The translations under genes and the position numbers were made by a program. 12,497 nt of DNA. It comes from an uncultured Eubacteriales bacterium. GTDB taxonomy: Bacteria; Bacillota; Clostridia; Christensenellales; CAG-917. Positions 1-7,738 of this stretch are shown one piece after another. The first letter of the stretch is position 1. The number at the start of each line of letters is the position of its first letter. Below the pieces are notes generated by a model. The model made no database searches. It was not told the origin of the DNA and saw only the letters and a list, made by a program, of their open reading frames with translations. The stretch lies in the NCBI GenBank assembly GCA_900551145.1, contig URUQ01000027.1, positions 1-12,497 on the forward strand, given 5' to 3'.

Positions 1-21
1 GGGTGTGGGTGTCCCACCCAC

Positions 22-53
22 AATTATTAATTATTAATTATTAATTATTAATT
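22..53. repeat. Short AT-rich tandem repeat (AATTATT)n
   Basis: Four perfect copies of the 7-base unit AATTATT (22-28, 29-35, 36-42, 43-49) are followed by a partial AATT. Just before it, 1-21 is a G/C-rich imperfect palindrome (GTGGG ... CCCAC). No gene covers 1-136. A simple tandem repeat next to a small palindrome at a contig edge may be an intergenic spacer or the point where assembly stopped. I see no function. Confidence 0.8.
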
Positions 54-136
54 TTTCAATCCCGATATTAGTATTTTTTGTTCTTTATCATAAACACCGC
101 TATCGTCAAAATTCAAAATAATTTTTTATATGAAAA

Positions 137-156
137 GAACGGCGTTTTCGCCGTCC
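137..156 (-). terminator. Probable terminator of gtrA
   Basis: The sequence has a hairpin with stem ACGGCG/CGCCGT around a four-base loop, extended by one more G-C pair after a mismatch. It lies 20 bases beyond the gtrA stop codon. Read on the minus strand, the stem is followed by CTTTTC and a wider A/T-rich stretch. The U tract is short, so this is likely but not certain. Confidence 0.6.
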
Positions 157-176
157 TTTATCGATCGTTTCGTCAA

Positions 177-812
177 TTATTGCTCGTTTGTATCGCTTTG
201 CTCGTCCGCCGATCGGACATCTTCGTTTTTGGCCGTTTCTTCCGTCTTTTTCGCTTTGGGCTTTCTAAACACTACGAATTTTTGCCACATAAACTCGAGC
301 GCGAAGTTGATGGCCATTACAGAACCCTCCGCGATGATGCCCGCAAGCGTTGGGTTTATCTTTGCAGAAAGCAACGGCTCTATCGTGCAAACGTACCACG
401 TTTGGAATGGATAGAACGGCACGTAGAATAAGAACGCCAGAATCATTGCCTTGGGAACGTTGCTTGCGTCCTTAAAAGTAAACTTACGGTTAAGCGTGAA
501 GTTCCAGAGTATAGAAGCACAAAGAGCTACCGTAGTTGCAACGAAAGTGTTGATTTCCGTCGGCTGAATAAAGTTGATTTTCTTTCCGTCATCGGGAATA
601 ACGTTGTGCAATATCGTGAACACCACAAGTTGAATGATACCTGCGCTTGCTGCGCAAAGTGCGTATTTGATAAACTGCATTACGCCTTGACGCTTCTCTT
701 TTTTGGCTTGCTTTTCGGCGTATTTGACGCTGTAATCGGCAAGTATTCCGCTCGGTTTTTGCTCCTCGCTTGCTTCTTGCAACCCAACCGTTTGTACGAC
801 GTTTTCGTCCAT
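177..812 (-). CDS. GtrA-family membrane protein
   Basis: The 211-residue protein matches the GtrA family, small four-helix membrane proteins linked to moving or modifying polyprenyl-linked sugars for cell-surface polysaccharides. Residues 1-44 are a charged cytoplasmic leader. Hydrophobic segments follow at about 45-70, 87-103, 121-142 and 155-175. The family signature NFxLNRxFTF is at 104-113, and a second family-like stretch ending WQKFVVFR is at 176-183. The C-terminal tail after 184 is hydrophilic and acidic. The start at 812 is chosen over an upstream in-frame ATG at 851 because GAGGAAG lies at 818-824, five bases upstream, and because the predicted transcript starts near 835. The gene is monocistronic and divergent from the ger operon. 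Family assignment is firm. The sugar substrate and partner glycosyltransferase cannot be told, and no glycosyltransferase gene is in the window. Confidence 0.9.
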   Translation of the reverse strand: MDENVVQTVGLQEASEEQKPSGILADYSVKYAEKQAKKEKRQGVMQFIKYALCAASAGIIQLVVFTILHNVIPDDGKKINFIQPTEINTFVATTVALCASILWNFTLNRKFTFKDASNVPKAMILAFLFYVPFYPFQTWYVCTIEPLLSAKINPTLAGIIAEGSVMAINFALEFMWQKFVVFRKPKAKKTEETAKNEDVRSADEQSDTNEQ

Positions 813-841
813 AAATTCTTCCTCTATGATAGTATACGAAT

Positions 842-870
842 AGTTTAACAATATAAATATGCGATGTCAA
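842..870 (-). promoter_or_regulatory. Sigma-A-like promoter of gtrA
   Basis: On the minus strand a perfect -35 TTGACA (865-870) is followed by a 17-base spacer and -10 TAAACT (842-847, four of six consensus bases). Transcription would begin near 835, about 23 bases before the GAG-rich ribosome binding site and ATG at 812. No equally good promoter for the divergent gerAA gene is visible in 813-1057. That gene would be expected to use the forespore sigma-G factor, whose short motifs I could not place with confidence. Confidence 0.65.
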
Positions 871-1057
871 TATCTATCTTTGTTTAACCTTATTTATATG
901 CATTTTATTTGTATGTGTTTTATTTTTTCCGCCGCCTTTTCGTCGCTTGTATGTCCGTACGCAAAGCACAAAAACATCTTCTATTCCTGTCGATTTTGCA
1001 CGAATGCAAACTTTATATTCGTTTTTATGCGTATAAAGACGCCGTTTTGGCAAAAAT

Positions 1058-2494
1058 GTGTTTGTGAAAATATCGGAACTCGAACAACTTCTCAAATCGA
1101 CTTTCTCGCATAGCGACGACTTCAAATGCCGTCGTCTTTTCGTCGGACAAAGGGAATGTATGTTTGCTTATCTCGACGGCAATATAGACAAAATTCTCTT
1201 TGAGCAAGACATAGTGCGCCCTCTCAAAAACGCAGAGCACTTTGACGCACCCTATCTTAAAGACTTGCAAAACAAGGTTGCTTATGCCGACGAGATAGAC
1301 GTCGTGCCTGTAAACGAGACGCCCGAGAAAATCGCTTGTTGCGACATCGCCTTTTATATAGACGGCGAGAGCGACGCTTATATCTTTTCTCTGCGAAAAC
1401 CCAGCGCACGCGCAATAGGCGAACCGCCTACGTCCAGCGTTATGAAAGGACCTCGCGAGGGATTTATAGAAGAAATCAAGACCAACATGTCCCTCATACG
1501 TCGTCGCATAAAATCCCCCGACCTCGTGGCAAAAACTTTCCAAGTGGGACGATATTCTTCAACGACGGTTGCACTTATGTATATAAGAGGAATTGCCGAC
1601 GACGCTATCGTCGAGCAATTGTCTCACAAAATCGAGCGCATAGACGTTGACGGCGTGGTTGACAGTGCATATGTGCTCTCATTTATCCAGACTCGCAAAA
1701 ACTCCTTCTTTTTGCAAGCGGGCTCGACGGAAAAACCCGATGTCGTAAGCGCAAAACTTCTCGAAGGGCGCATTGCGATAATCGTGGACGGCTCACCCAT
1801 CGTCTTAACGCTCCCCTATCTCGTATTCGAAGATGTTCAAGACGGCTACGACTACTACTCGGGGGACTGGCGCGCGTCTATGATAAGAATGTTCCGTATG
1901 CTCGGTGCGCTTTTGACGGTGCTATTGCCGGGAGCGTATGTGGCTCTGCAAACCTACCACTTTCAGTTGCTACCCGTAAAATTCCTTATGACGCTTATGG
2001 CGGCAACGACCAATATACCCTTCCCTCCCGCGATAGAAATGCTTCTCGTTATGATGCTTTTCGAGATACTCAACCAAGCGTCCATACGTATGCCGAGGTA
2101 CTTCGGCATATCCCTCTCCGTCGTGGGCGCAATCGTGCTCGGGGACACGGCGGTGAAAGCAGGCCTTATTTCGTCACCCAGCGTTCTCGTAGTCGCTCTA
2201 TCGGCAATAGGCATATTCTGCGTACCCGACCAAGTCGGGCCCATGTCTATAATGAGGTTTTTGTTTTTGTGCGTAAGTGCGGTCACCGGGTTCGTGGGCA
2301 TGATAGTGCTTTCCATAATCATAATCGCATACCTTGCAAGCCTCGACAACTTTGGCACTCCCTACCTTGCTCCGTACGCTCCGCGTATAATCCCCGACCT
2401 CCAAGACGGCATATTGAAAGCGGATGCTTCGTCAATGGAACTGCGCCCCTACTCTATCCCGACGACAAACCGTCGTCGTATACGTAAATCATAA
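1058..2494 (+). CDS. gerAA: Spore germination protein GerAA (GerA/SpoVAF family)
   Basis: The 478-residue protein is the A subunit of a GerA-type nutrient germinant receptor in the inner spore membrane. Residues 1 to about 275 form the soluble N-terminal domain. From about 280 to 455 there are several membrane helices carrying the family block with PFPPAIE, FEILNQASIRMPRYFG, SVVGAIVLGDTAVKAGLISSP and VALSAIG, then FGTPYLAPYAP near the end, as in other GerA A subunits. Length is normal. The start is GTG at 1058, because an in-frame stop (1034-1036) lies just upstream. A second GTG at 1064 is possible. No clear Shine-Dalgarno sequence precedes either, and an out-of-frame ATG at 1056 overlaps the start. 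gerAB follows 14 bases after the stop, so the genes form one operon. The family is certain. The germinant cannot be predicted. Confidence 0.95.
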   Translation: MFVKISELEQLLKSTFSHSDDFKCRRLFVGQRECMFAYLDGNIDKILFEQDIVRPLKNAEHFDAPYLKDLQNKVAYADEIDVVPVNETPEKIACCDIAFYIDGESDAYIFSLRKPSARAIGEPPTSSVMKGPREGFIEEIKTNMSLIRRRIKSPDLVAKTFQVGRYSSTTVALMYIRGIADDAIVEQLSHKIERIDVDGVVDSAYVLSFIQTRKNSFFLQAGSTEKPDVVSAKLLEGRIAIIVDGSPIVLTLPYLVFEDVQDGYDYYSGDWRASMIRMFRMLGALLTVLLPGAYVALQTYHFQLLPVKFLMTLMAATTNIPFPPAIEMLLVMMLFEILNQASIRMPRYFGISLSVVGAIVLGDTAVKAGLISSPSVLVVALSAIGIFCVPDQVGPMSIMRFLFLCVSAVTGFVGMIVLSIIIIAYLASLDNFGTPYLAPYAPRIIPDLQDGILKADASSMELRPYSIPTTNRRRIRKS

Positions 2495-2508
2495 AAAGGA
2501 CTTTAATT

Positions 2509-3744
2509 GTGCAAAACTTCACTATAAAACACGGATTGAGAAAAAATCTCCCGATAGGCACACTATACAACAGTCAAGTGGCGTCAATTATTCTTATGGT
2601 GGGAATAGCGTTCAAACTATCCGCCGCCCCGAGTATGATATCGTCCTATTACGGCTCGTCTACGCTTTGGGTGTTTATATCGTTTTCCGTCTTGGAAATT
2701 ATTTGCGCCGTTATGATATTTGCGTTTTCGCGTATGAGCGCAGACGCCTTTTTGATTGCTACAAATTCGCTTTGGTACAAAGCGGCGTGTCTTGGTGCAT
2801 TCGTGCTTTTGAGCATAAAATGCACGTTTTATTTTTGCTACTGCTCCTCTTACCTCACCCACGAATTGTTTACCGGTGCGCAACCATTCTTCATATATGT
2901 TCTTCTCATAGCACCTATAATCTACCTCGGCGCAAAAGGCACTCGCTCTATCGCACGCTCTTGCGAATTGTTTGCACCTCTGTTTTTGGCGGTAATAATC
3001 CTCAATCTTGCGTTTTTGGATACGGAGTTCGATATAGGTCGCAATCTTCCGATATTCTCGGTAAGTCCCGTGGAATTCTTTTCAAAACTTCCACACTATG
3101 GTCTGTGGCTCGGAGATTTGTTGCCATTTGCGTTCGTACGTATACGAAATAAAAAATTTCCCTATGTAACGTCGAGCATTTCAATAACGGTTGGGCTTGC
3201 AAATATTATCGTTATGTTCGGAGTGGCTATCTACGGCGACGCACTCAAAATGGTGTCCGACCTTCTTATCCACATTGCGAGTTTCAACCAACTATCCCTT
3301 GAAATAGGCAGAATGGAGTGGACCAACCTCTTCGTAATCCTTGCAATGTCCGTTTTTTCTATATCCTTTTTGTACGACGGTGCAAACAACGCTTTCCGTC
3401 GTGCGTTCGGCTCGGCAGTACCGTCCAAAATCGCATGCCCCGTAGCGATACTTTGCACTACGATATTTGTATCGTCCACCCAAACGGTGACGGACTTTGC
3501 CGTGGGCACTTTCGGCTACGCCTTATCGATAACATCGGTTGCCATACCGCTTTTATTTTTGATTTTCGCTCTTGTTCAAAAGCGAAAAATGCGCGGAATA
3601 TACCACTGTGCGGACAGTGAATATATGCCTAAAAAAGTCAAAAAACCATCGCTTCCGAGCAGTGAATTCGACGGCATATTATGCAGTGAAAAAGGCACTT
3701 GCAAAACGCTTGCAACGGATAGCCCGACGGGAGGTGAAAGATGA
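2509..3744 (+). CDS. gerAB: Spore germination protein GerAB (GerB-family permease-like)
   Basis: The 411-residue protein is the B subunit of the germinant receptor, a membrane protein of the APC-transporter fold. In studied spores this subunit binds the germinant. About ten hydrophobic segments run from residue 20 to 360, beginning LYNSQVASIILMVGIAFKLS. The start is GTG at 2509, with AAAAGGA at 2494-2500 as ribosome binding site. The stop overlaps the gerAC start (ATGA at 3741-3744), indicating translational coupling. Beyond the last helix, residues from about 362 to 411 form a hydrophilic tail with three cysteines and several lysines. This makes the protein roughly 45 residues longer than common family members (about 365). 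Identity as GerAB rests on the helix pattern and on its place between A and C subunits. Confidence 0.9.
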   Translation: MQNFTIKHGLRKNLPIGTLYNSQVASIILMVGIAFKLSAAPSMISSYYGSSTLWVFISFSVLEIICAVMIFAFSRMSADAFLIATNSLWYKAACLGAFVLLSIKCTFYFCYCSSYLTHELFTGAQPFFIYVLLIAPIIYLGAKGTRSIARSCELFAPLFLAVIILNLAFLDTEFDIGRNLPIFSVSPVEFFSKLPHYGLWLGDLLPFAFVRIRNKKFPYVTSSISITVGLANIIVMFGVAIYGDALKMVSDLLIHIASFNQLSLEIGRMEWTNLFVILAMSVFSISFLYDGANNAFRRAFGSAVPSKIACPVAILCTTIFVSSTQTVTDFAVGTFGYALSITSVAIPLLFLIFALVQKRKMRGIYHCADSEYMPKKVKKPSLPSSEFDGILCSEKGTCKTLATDSPTGGER

Positions 3745-4895
3745 AAAAGCAAGCCGTTCCTTCCTATCTTGCTCGCACAAAATGGTTCGTCTTTGCGCTT
3801 ATCGCGCTCATACTTATAGTGTTCGGTCGCACGGTGGAAACACCCTCTCTTACCAAGTCGGCGGTGGTGCTCGGTATAGGCATAGACTATAAAGAAGATA
3901 CCTCTCTTTTCACCGTAAGCGCGCAATGCGTTCTCGTCGGCTCGTCCAGCGGAGATACGTCCGAAACCACCTTCAACACCTACTCTTCATCGGGCAATAC
4001 AATAGCGGGCGCAATGGACGGAATTGCACGCAAAATGGGTTTAATCATATCGCTTGCACACTGTAATGTGGTTGTTATGTCACAATCAGCTCTTACACTT
4101 GACCATTTACAACTCATATATCCGCTCACGGGAATGTACGCTTTACCCGAACAAACCATAATCGTTTCTTGTCCCGACTCCCCCGAAAAATTGCTTTCTT
4201 TGCGCATGGGAACGACGCTCAGTGCGCCCTTCTTTTTGCAACAGGCACTCATCAACGAAGAAGGTTCGGACGGTATGATACGCACCACGTCAAAGGACTT
4301 TCTCGCGCGCTCGTTATCTCGTAGCGAAGCAAACGCAGTGCCTTATATTAAGGTGCAAAAAGCGCAAAGCCCGCCCATAAGCCAACAAGGGGACGACAAG
4401 GACACTTACGAGCTTTTGATAGGCGACGCACTCGTGTTCAATCACGACAAATTTGCGGTGATTGACAAGGAATATGCAGAAGTGCTTGCGCTCTTCCTCG
4501 GACACGGCGTAACGGGCACTTTCAACTACACCGACGAAAATGGCGGTTCGATGGAATTCAAAGTCCTAAAAAAAGACGTCAAACTCAGAGCAAACGGGCG
4601 TAACGTGAAAGCGGAAATCGCTCTATCCGTAGATTTGAGCGACGTACAAAACGTAAACACGAACGAAGTTTTATCGAGCGCGGACGATATAGTAAAACTG
4701 TATGCACAAAAACTTGCGAACGAGATAAAAGCCAAATTCGAATATCTTTACGAGTTTTCCAAAAAGGAAAATATCGACTTTTTGAATCTACAAGCAAAAG
4801 CATATCAATCGGTGGGACGCACGCTAGAAAAAGATTGTCTATCAACTATAACCTTCACTCCTATCGTCAAAATAAACGTACGGGAAACGGGTTGA
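3741..4895 (+). CDS. gerAC: Spore germination protein GerAC (Ger(x)C family), lipobox missing
   Basis: The 384-residue protein is the C subunit of the germinant receptor, normally a lipoprotein on the outer face of the inner spore membrane. A hydrophobic segment spans about residues 15-28. The conserved stretch right after the membrane anchor reads SAVVLGIGIDY (40-50), as expected for the family, and the C-terminal domain has the usual length. Where family members have the lipobox Gly-Cys, this protein has Gly29-Arg30, and residues 1-50 contain no cysteine. It should therefore stay attached through its uncleaved N-terminal helix. The ATG at 3741 has GGGAGGTG at 3730-3737 and overlaps the gerAB stop. 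Family call is firm from sequence and context. Loss of lipidation is inferred. Confidence 0.9.
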   Translation: MKKQAVPSYLARTKWFVFALIALILIVFGRTVETPSLTKSAVVLGIGIDYKEDTSLFTVSAQCVLVGSSSGDTSETTFNTYSSSGNTIAGAMDGIARKMGLIISLAHCNVVVMSQSALTLDHLQLIYPLTGMYALPEQTIIVSCPDSPEKLLSLRMGTTLSAPFFLQQALINEEGSDGMIRTTSKDFLARSLSRSEANAVPYIKVQKAQSPPISQQGDDKDTYELLIGDALVFNHDKFAVIDKEYAEVLALFLGHGVTGTFNYTDENGGSMEFKVLKKDVKLRANGRNVKAEIALSVDLSDVQNVNTNEVLSSADDIVKLYAQKLANEIKAKFEYLYEFSKKENIDFLNLQAKAYQSVGRTLEKDCLSTITFTPIVKINVRETG

Positions 4896-4941
4896 TTCAC
4901 GACGTTTCGCCTTTTCTTCATATAGTAAAGCGGAGGCTTTT

Positions 4942-5229
4942 ATGGACTATACACTTCCCGACGACGCAACCATGGAAAAAATGAGGCGCGCCTATGCCGA
5001 GCAACTGGACGGCAAAACGGACGTGCTTTGTTACGTACCCGACGCTAAAAGCGTCGCTCCCAAACGCTTTGCGTGCGCGCATATTTTACTTCTTTACATT
5101 GCACTGCTTTTGAGGTATAATGTTGCGTATGGAAATCAAATTTTTGACGCCCACGGAAGTGTGGGAGGGGTTCGACGCTCACAAAGCGCCTTTGGAAGCG
5201 TCAATAATCTCGGCACAAACGCAAGATAA
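4942..5229 (+). CDS. Doubtful small protein after gerAC
   Basis: The 95-codon ORF has a good ribosome binding site (GCGGAGG at 4930-4936, five bases before the ATG) and starts 46 bases after gerAC, so it could be read with the ger operon. Residues 1-45 are charged (PDD, EKMRRAYAEQ, DGKTD), and a hydrophobic run HILLLYIALLL lies near 47-57. The last 34 codons overlap the hydrolase gene in another frame and look like a frame shadow. The promoter of the hydrolase lies inside the ORF. I recognise no family. It may be a short single-helix membrane protein, or the 5' remnant of a gene whose end was replaced by the hydrolase unit. Confidence 0.4.
   Translation: MDYTLPDDATMEKMRRAYAEQLDGKTDVLCYVPDAKSVAPKRFACAHILLLYIALLLRYNVAYGNQIFDAHGSVGGVRRSQSAFGSVNNLGTNAR
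5093..5121 (+). promoter_or_regulatory. Strong sigma-A-like promoter overlapping the hydrolase start
   Basis: The sequence shows -35 TTTACA (5093-5098), a 17-base spacer, and perfect -10 TATAAT (5116-5121). Transcription should begin at about 5128-5129, which is the A of the in-frame ATG at 5129. The spacer contains TGAGG (5111-5115), a possible Shine-Dalgarno site only for transcripts that come through from upstream. Confidence 0.7.
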
Positions 5230-6790
5230 CATCGTTTGCTCGCAACAGATATTCACTGCGGACACAACCAAAGAAGGTCGCGTACGCGTCTTTTGCAAGA
5301 TTTTTTACGACGGACGTTGGCAAGACAAACGCCCCGCTCTTTTGGTTTTGCCTTCTTTTGACAACCCATATTCGCGAGAAGCGATACGCTATCTCGTGGA
5401 AGAAGGCTACGTCACCTGCGTGCTCGATTATTGCGGGACATTAGTAGACACGCACACCTCTTATCCCTCGGATTTGAGCTTTGCTTCTTTTCCTTCTTGC
5501 AAGCAACATCTTGACGATATACTCGGAGGTGCGCGCAACACGCCTTGGTTCGTATGGAGCAAAGTGGCAAGACGCGCGATATCACTTTTGGAAGAGCAAA
5601 GCCTCGTTGCGACCGACCGCATCGGCGTAATAGGTTTCGGCATCGGAGCACAACTTTCTTGGCAAGTGTCAGGCACGGACAACAGAGTGCGCGCTCTGGT
5701 TGCGGCAAACGGCGGAGGTTACCGCTGGGCAACGGACAATCCCAAATTCTTGGGCAAAGATATCCCCGACGGAGACGAGCAACTAGCCTATTCCACGGGT
5801 GTAGGAGCGGAAACGTACGCAAAGTTTGTCAACTGCCCCACTCTTGCGATTGCGACAAGAGACTCAATTGCCTGCGACGTGGACAGAATAGGCGATATGC
5901 TTGATCTCGTCAAATGCAAGACCAAACAACTGATTATATCCGACTCGTGCGGGCAACAGTTTACCAAATCCGTAGGCAACGCGTGCATTTGCTGGCTACG
6001 CAAATATCTTGCGTCAGACGGCGAGGCGCAAGTTATGCCCACCATGAAATTCGACACCACGGACGGCAGATTATACGTTCGAGTCAATTCGGCAAGGGGC
6101 GCAAAATCACGCAGATTGTACATAAGTTACGGTGAGCCTATATCCAAGGAACGCTATTGGACGACTCTCGACATCAAGCAAAAAGTCGGCGAGCACGAAT
6201 ACGTTTGCGACGTCCCGGTCTACGACAAAAACGAGCTTATCGTGGCATACGCAACTTTCGACTACGACGACGGAGATATAATTTCCACCAAGGTCATAGA
6301 CGTTATTCCCGCAAAACACGACGTTACGGCAACGGACTCCGCTATACGCAAATCCAGCATAATTTACGACGGAAGTATGGGTATAGGCGCGTTTTCCGCA
6401 AAATCGGACTCGGCGTTGCTTGACGAAAACTCTCTCAAGGTCAAAGAAGGACCTTTCGGCATAAAGGGCATTTCTCTCGACCTTGGTGTTTTGTCTCTTT
6501 GCCGCAGCATACACGAGATGAAAACTCTTCCGCGCTCTGCGTCGTTACATATCGACGCGTACTCCGCTACCGCGCGTACTCTGGAAGTGTCCGTTTTGTC
6601 CTATCCGGATCTAAAACGCTACACCGCTCACACCAACCTCACGGGCGGAGAGTTTTGGCAAAAACTGCTCTTCGAGTGTTCCGACTTCAAGAGCGAAGAA
6701 GGCAAAACGCTTTCTGCTTTCGGCAACGCAAAAGTCATAGAGATCATGTCGGTGGACGGAGCGATACTCAACAATTTTTTGTGGATTTGA
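5129..6790 (+). CDS. Alpha/beta-hydrolase-like protein with degenerate catalytic residues
   Basis: The protein (553 residues from 5129, 556 from the alternative ATG at 5120) has an alpha/beta-hydrolase core in residues 50-290, most like dienelactone-hydrolase or acetyl-xylan-esterase-type proteins: RPALLVLPSF at 68-77, EEGYVTCVLDYCG at 91-103, DRIGVIGFGIGAQLSW at 163-178. The nucleophile elbow, normally G-x-S-x-G, reads G-F-G-I-G, with Gly171 at the Ser position. Where such enzymes have the catalytic His before the last helix, the sequence is CGQQF (274-278). No signal peptide is visible. Residues from about 300 to 553 form a beta-rich region resembling accessory sugar-binding or jelly-roll modules, without a firm match. 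It has its own promoter and is followed 33 bases later by the signal peptidase gene. It may be a pseudoenzyme or binding protein. Substrate unknown. Confidence 0.8.
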   Translation: MEIKFLTPTEVWEGFDAHKAPLEASIISAQTQDNIVCSQQIFTADTTKEGRVRVFCKIFYDGRWQDKRPALLVLPSFDNPYSREAIRYLVEEGYVTCVLDYCGTLVDTHTSYPSDLSFASFPSCKQHLDDILGGARNTPWFVWSKVARRAISLLEEQSLVATDRIGVIGFGIGAQLSWQVSGTDNRVRALVAANGGGYRWATDNPKFLGKDIPDGDEQLAYSTGVGAETYAKFVNCPTLAIATRDSIACDVDRIGDMLDLVKCKTKQLIISDSCGQQFTKSVGNACICWLRKYLASDGEAQVMPTMKFDTTDGRLYVRVNSARGAKSRRLYISYGEPISKERYWTTLDIKQKVGEHEYVCDVPVYDKNELIVAYATFDYDDGDIISTKVIDVIPAKHDVTATDSAIRKSSIIYDGSMGIGAFSAKSDSALLDENSLKVKEGPFGIKGISLDLGVLSLCRSIHEMKTLPRSASLHIDAYSATARTLEVSVLSYPDLKRYTAHTNLTGGEFWQKLLFECSDFKSEEGKTLSAFGNAKVIEIMSVDGAILNNFLWI

Positions 6791-6823
6791 AAATAATTCA
6801 CAAAAGATAAAATATACTTTGAT

Positions 6824-7447
6824 ATGCAAGACTCATTCCAAACGGAAATTCCGGAAATTCAGCCCGAGCGCAACAACCCCAAACGCATAATCGTATCCGT
6901 GATATGCGTGCTTTTGGTCGTTGCGATTGCGGTGACGAGTGCGCTACTTCTCAAAAAGTACGTTTTTTCCTCCTTTATAGTTGACGGCATATCGATGTAT
7001 CCCACCCTCGACGGCGGAAACGGCGCGATTATCGAAGGCAACAGCGACGAGGAACGCACCAACGGCGAAGTCCTTTACCTCAACAAAAAAGCGACAGTAA
7101 AACGCGGTGATATCGTGGTCTTTACGCCCGATTGGATAGTGGACGACAACACGGGAAAATATGCTTCGCTGGTCAAGCGCGTAATCGCCTTGGGCGGAGA
7201 CCATATCCAAATAACCGACGGCAAAGTTTATATCAACGATGAGTTGCTTGACGAGCCATATATAAACAGCGATTCCGTTATGGTCGACGAGATAGATTTG
7301 ATAGTCCCCGACGGACAAATGTTTTGCATGGGCGACAACCGCAACCACTCTGCCGACAGTCGAGTTTACGGTTGTGCAAGCCTCGACTCTCTCGTCGGAA
7401 AGTGCTTCCTTATAAAAGGTCTTGACGGCAAATTGCGCAAGCCCTAA
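6824..7447 (+). CDS. lepB: Type I signal peptidase
   Basis: The 207-residue protein is a type I signal peptidase, the membrane enzyme that cuts signal peptides from exported proteins on the outer face of the cytoplasmic membrane. Residues 22-43 form the single membrane anchor. Box B, GISMYPT, is at 55-61 with the catalytic Ser57. Box D, LVKRVIALGGD, is at 116-126 with the catalytic Lys118. Box E, GDNRNHSADSR, is at 170-180. Size and single anchor match the Gram-positive (Sip) type. An insert of about 25 residues after box B (EGNSDEERTNGEVLYLNKK region) is slightly long. The ATG at 6824 has no Shine-Dalgarno sequence, and no better in-frame start exists before the membrane anchor. It lies 33 bases after the hydrolase gene. 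Assignment is certain from the catalytic dyad. Confidence 0.95.
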   Translation: MQDSFQTEIPEIQPERNNPKRIIVSVICVLLVVAIAVTSALLLKKYVFSSFIVDGISMYPTLDGGNGAIIEGNSDEERTNGEVLYLNKKATVKRGDIVVFTPDWIVDDNTGKYASLVKRVIALGGDHIQITDGKVYINDELLDEPYINSDSVMVDEIDLIVPDGQMFCMGDNRNHSADSRVYGCASLDSLVGKCFLIKGLDGKLRKP

Positions 7448-7540
7448 TCAATAAAAACGCCATTCCCAAAACCACGCAACCGAGCGAGAACTATATCGTG
7501 GCAACTCCATGATTGAGCGTTTGACAGCACAATAAAAGAA

Positions 7541-7571
7541 AAAACGACGCGAATATAAAACGCGTCGTTTT
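7541..7571. terminator. Bidirectional terminator between lepB and the mgtC-antiporter operon
   Basis: A perfect 11-base inverted repeat, AAAACGACGCG (7541-7551) and CGCGTCGTTTT (7561-7571), surrounds a nine-base loop. On the plus strand the stem ends in TTTT. On the minus strand it is followed by T6CT4ATT, a better U tract. It sits between two convergent genes, so it probably ends both transcripts. Apart from this and the hairpin at 7685-7706, the 7448-7738 gap holds nothing I can support. Confidence 0.8.
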
Positions 7572-7684
7572 GCAACAATAAGCGGTTTATAATACAAAAT
7601 TGTACACTTAAACTCCCGCTTCGTGCGAGAATTTTATTTTTTATATTGTGATTTGGCTTTAAGATACGAAATTCCTGTTTGGCA

Positions 7685-7706
7685 ACGGCTTGCCGATGCA
7701 AGCCGT
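7685..7706. other. Perfect hairpin just downstream of the mgtC-like gene
   Basis: The nine-base arms ACGGCTTGC (7685-7693) and GCAAGCCGT (7698-7706) surround the loop CGAT. No U tract follows on either strand, so it is not a standard intrinsic terminator. It lies 33 bases beyond the stop codon of the minus-strand gene and could stabilise the 3' end of that mRNA. Confidence 0.6.
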
Positions 7707-7738
7707 CACCGTCTCCCTCCCGACCTCCCAAAATCAAA

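Noticed and set aside
2424..3152. 242-codon plus-strand ORF over the gerAA-gerAB junction
   Set aside because: It overlaps two recognised ger genes in another frame, has a composition dominated by Arg, Tyr, Cys and His, and has no ribosome binding site.
7444..7737. 97-codon minus-strand ORF downstream of the mgtC-like gene
   Set aside because: It has a TTG start, crosses the bidirectional terminator, and shows no recognisable family or conserved motif.
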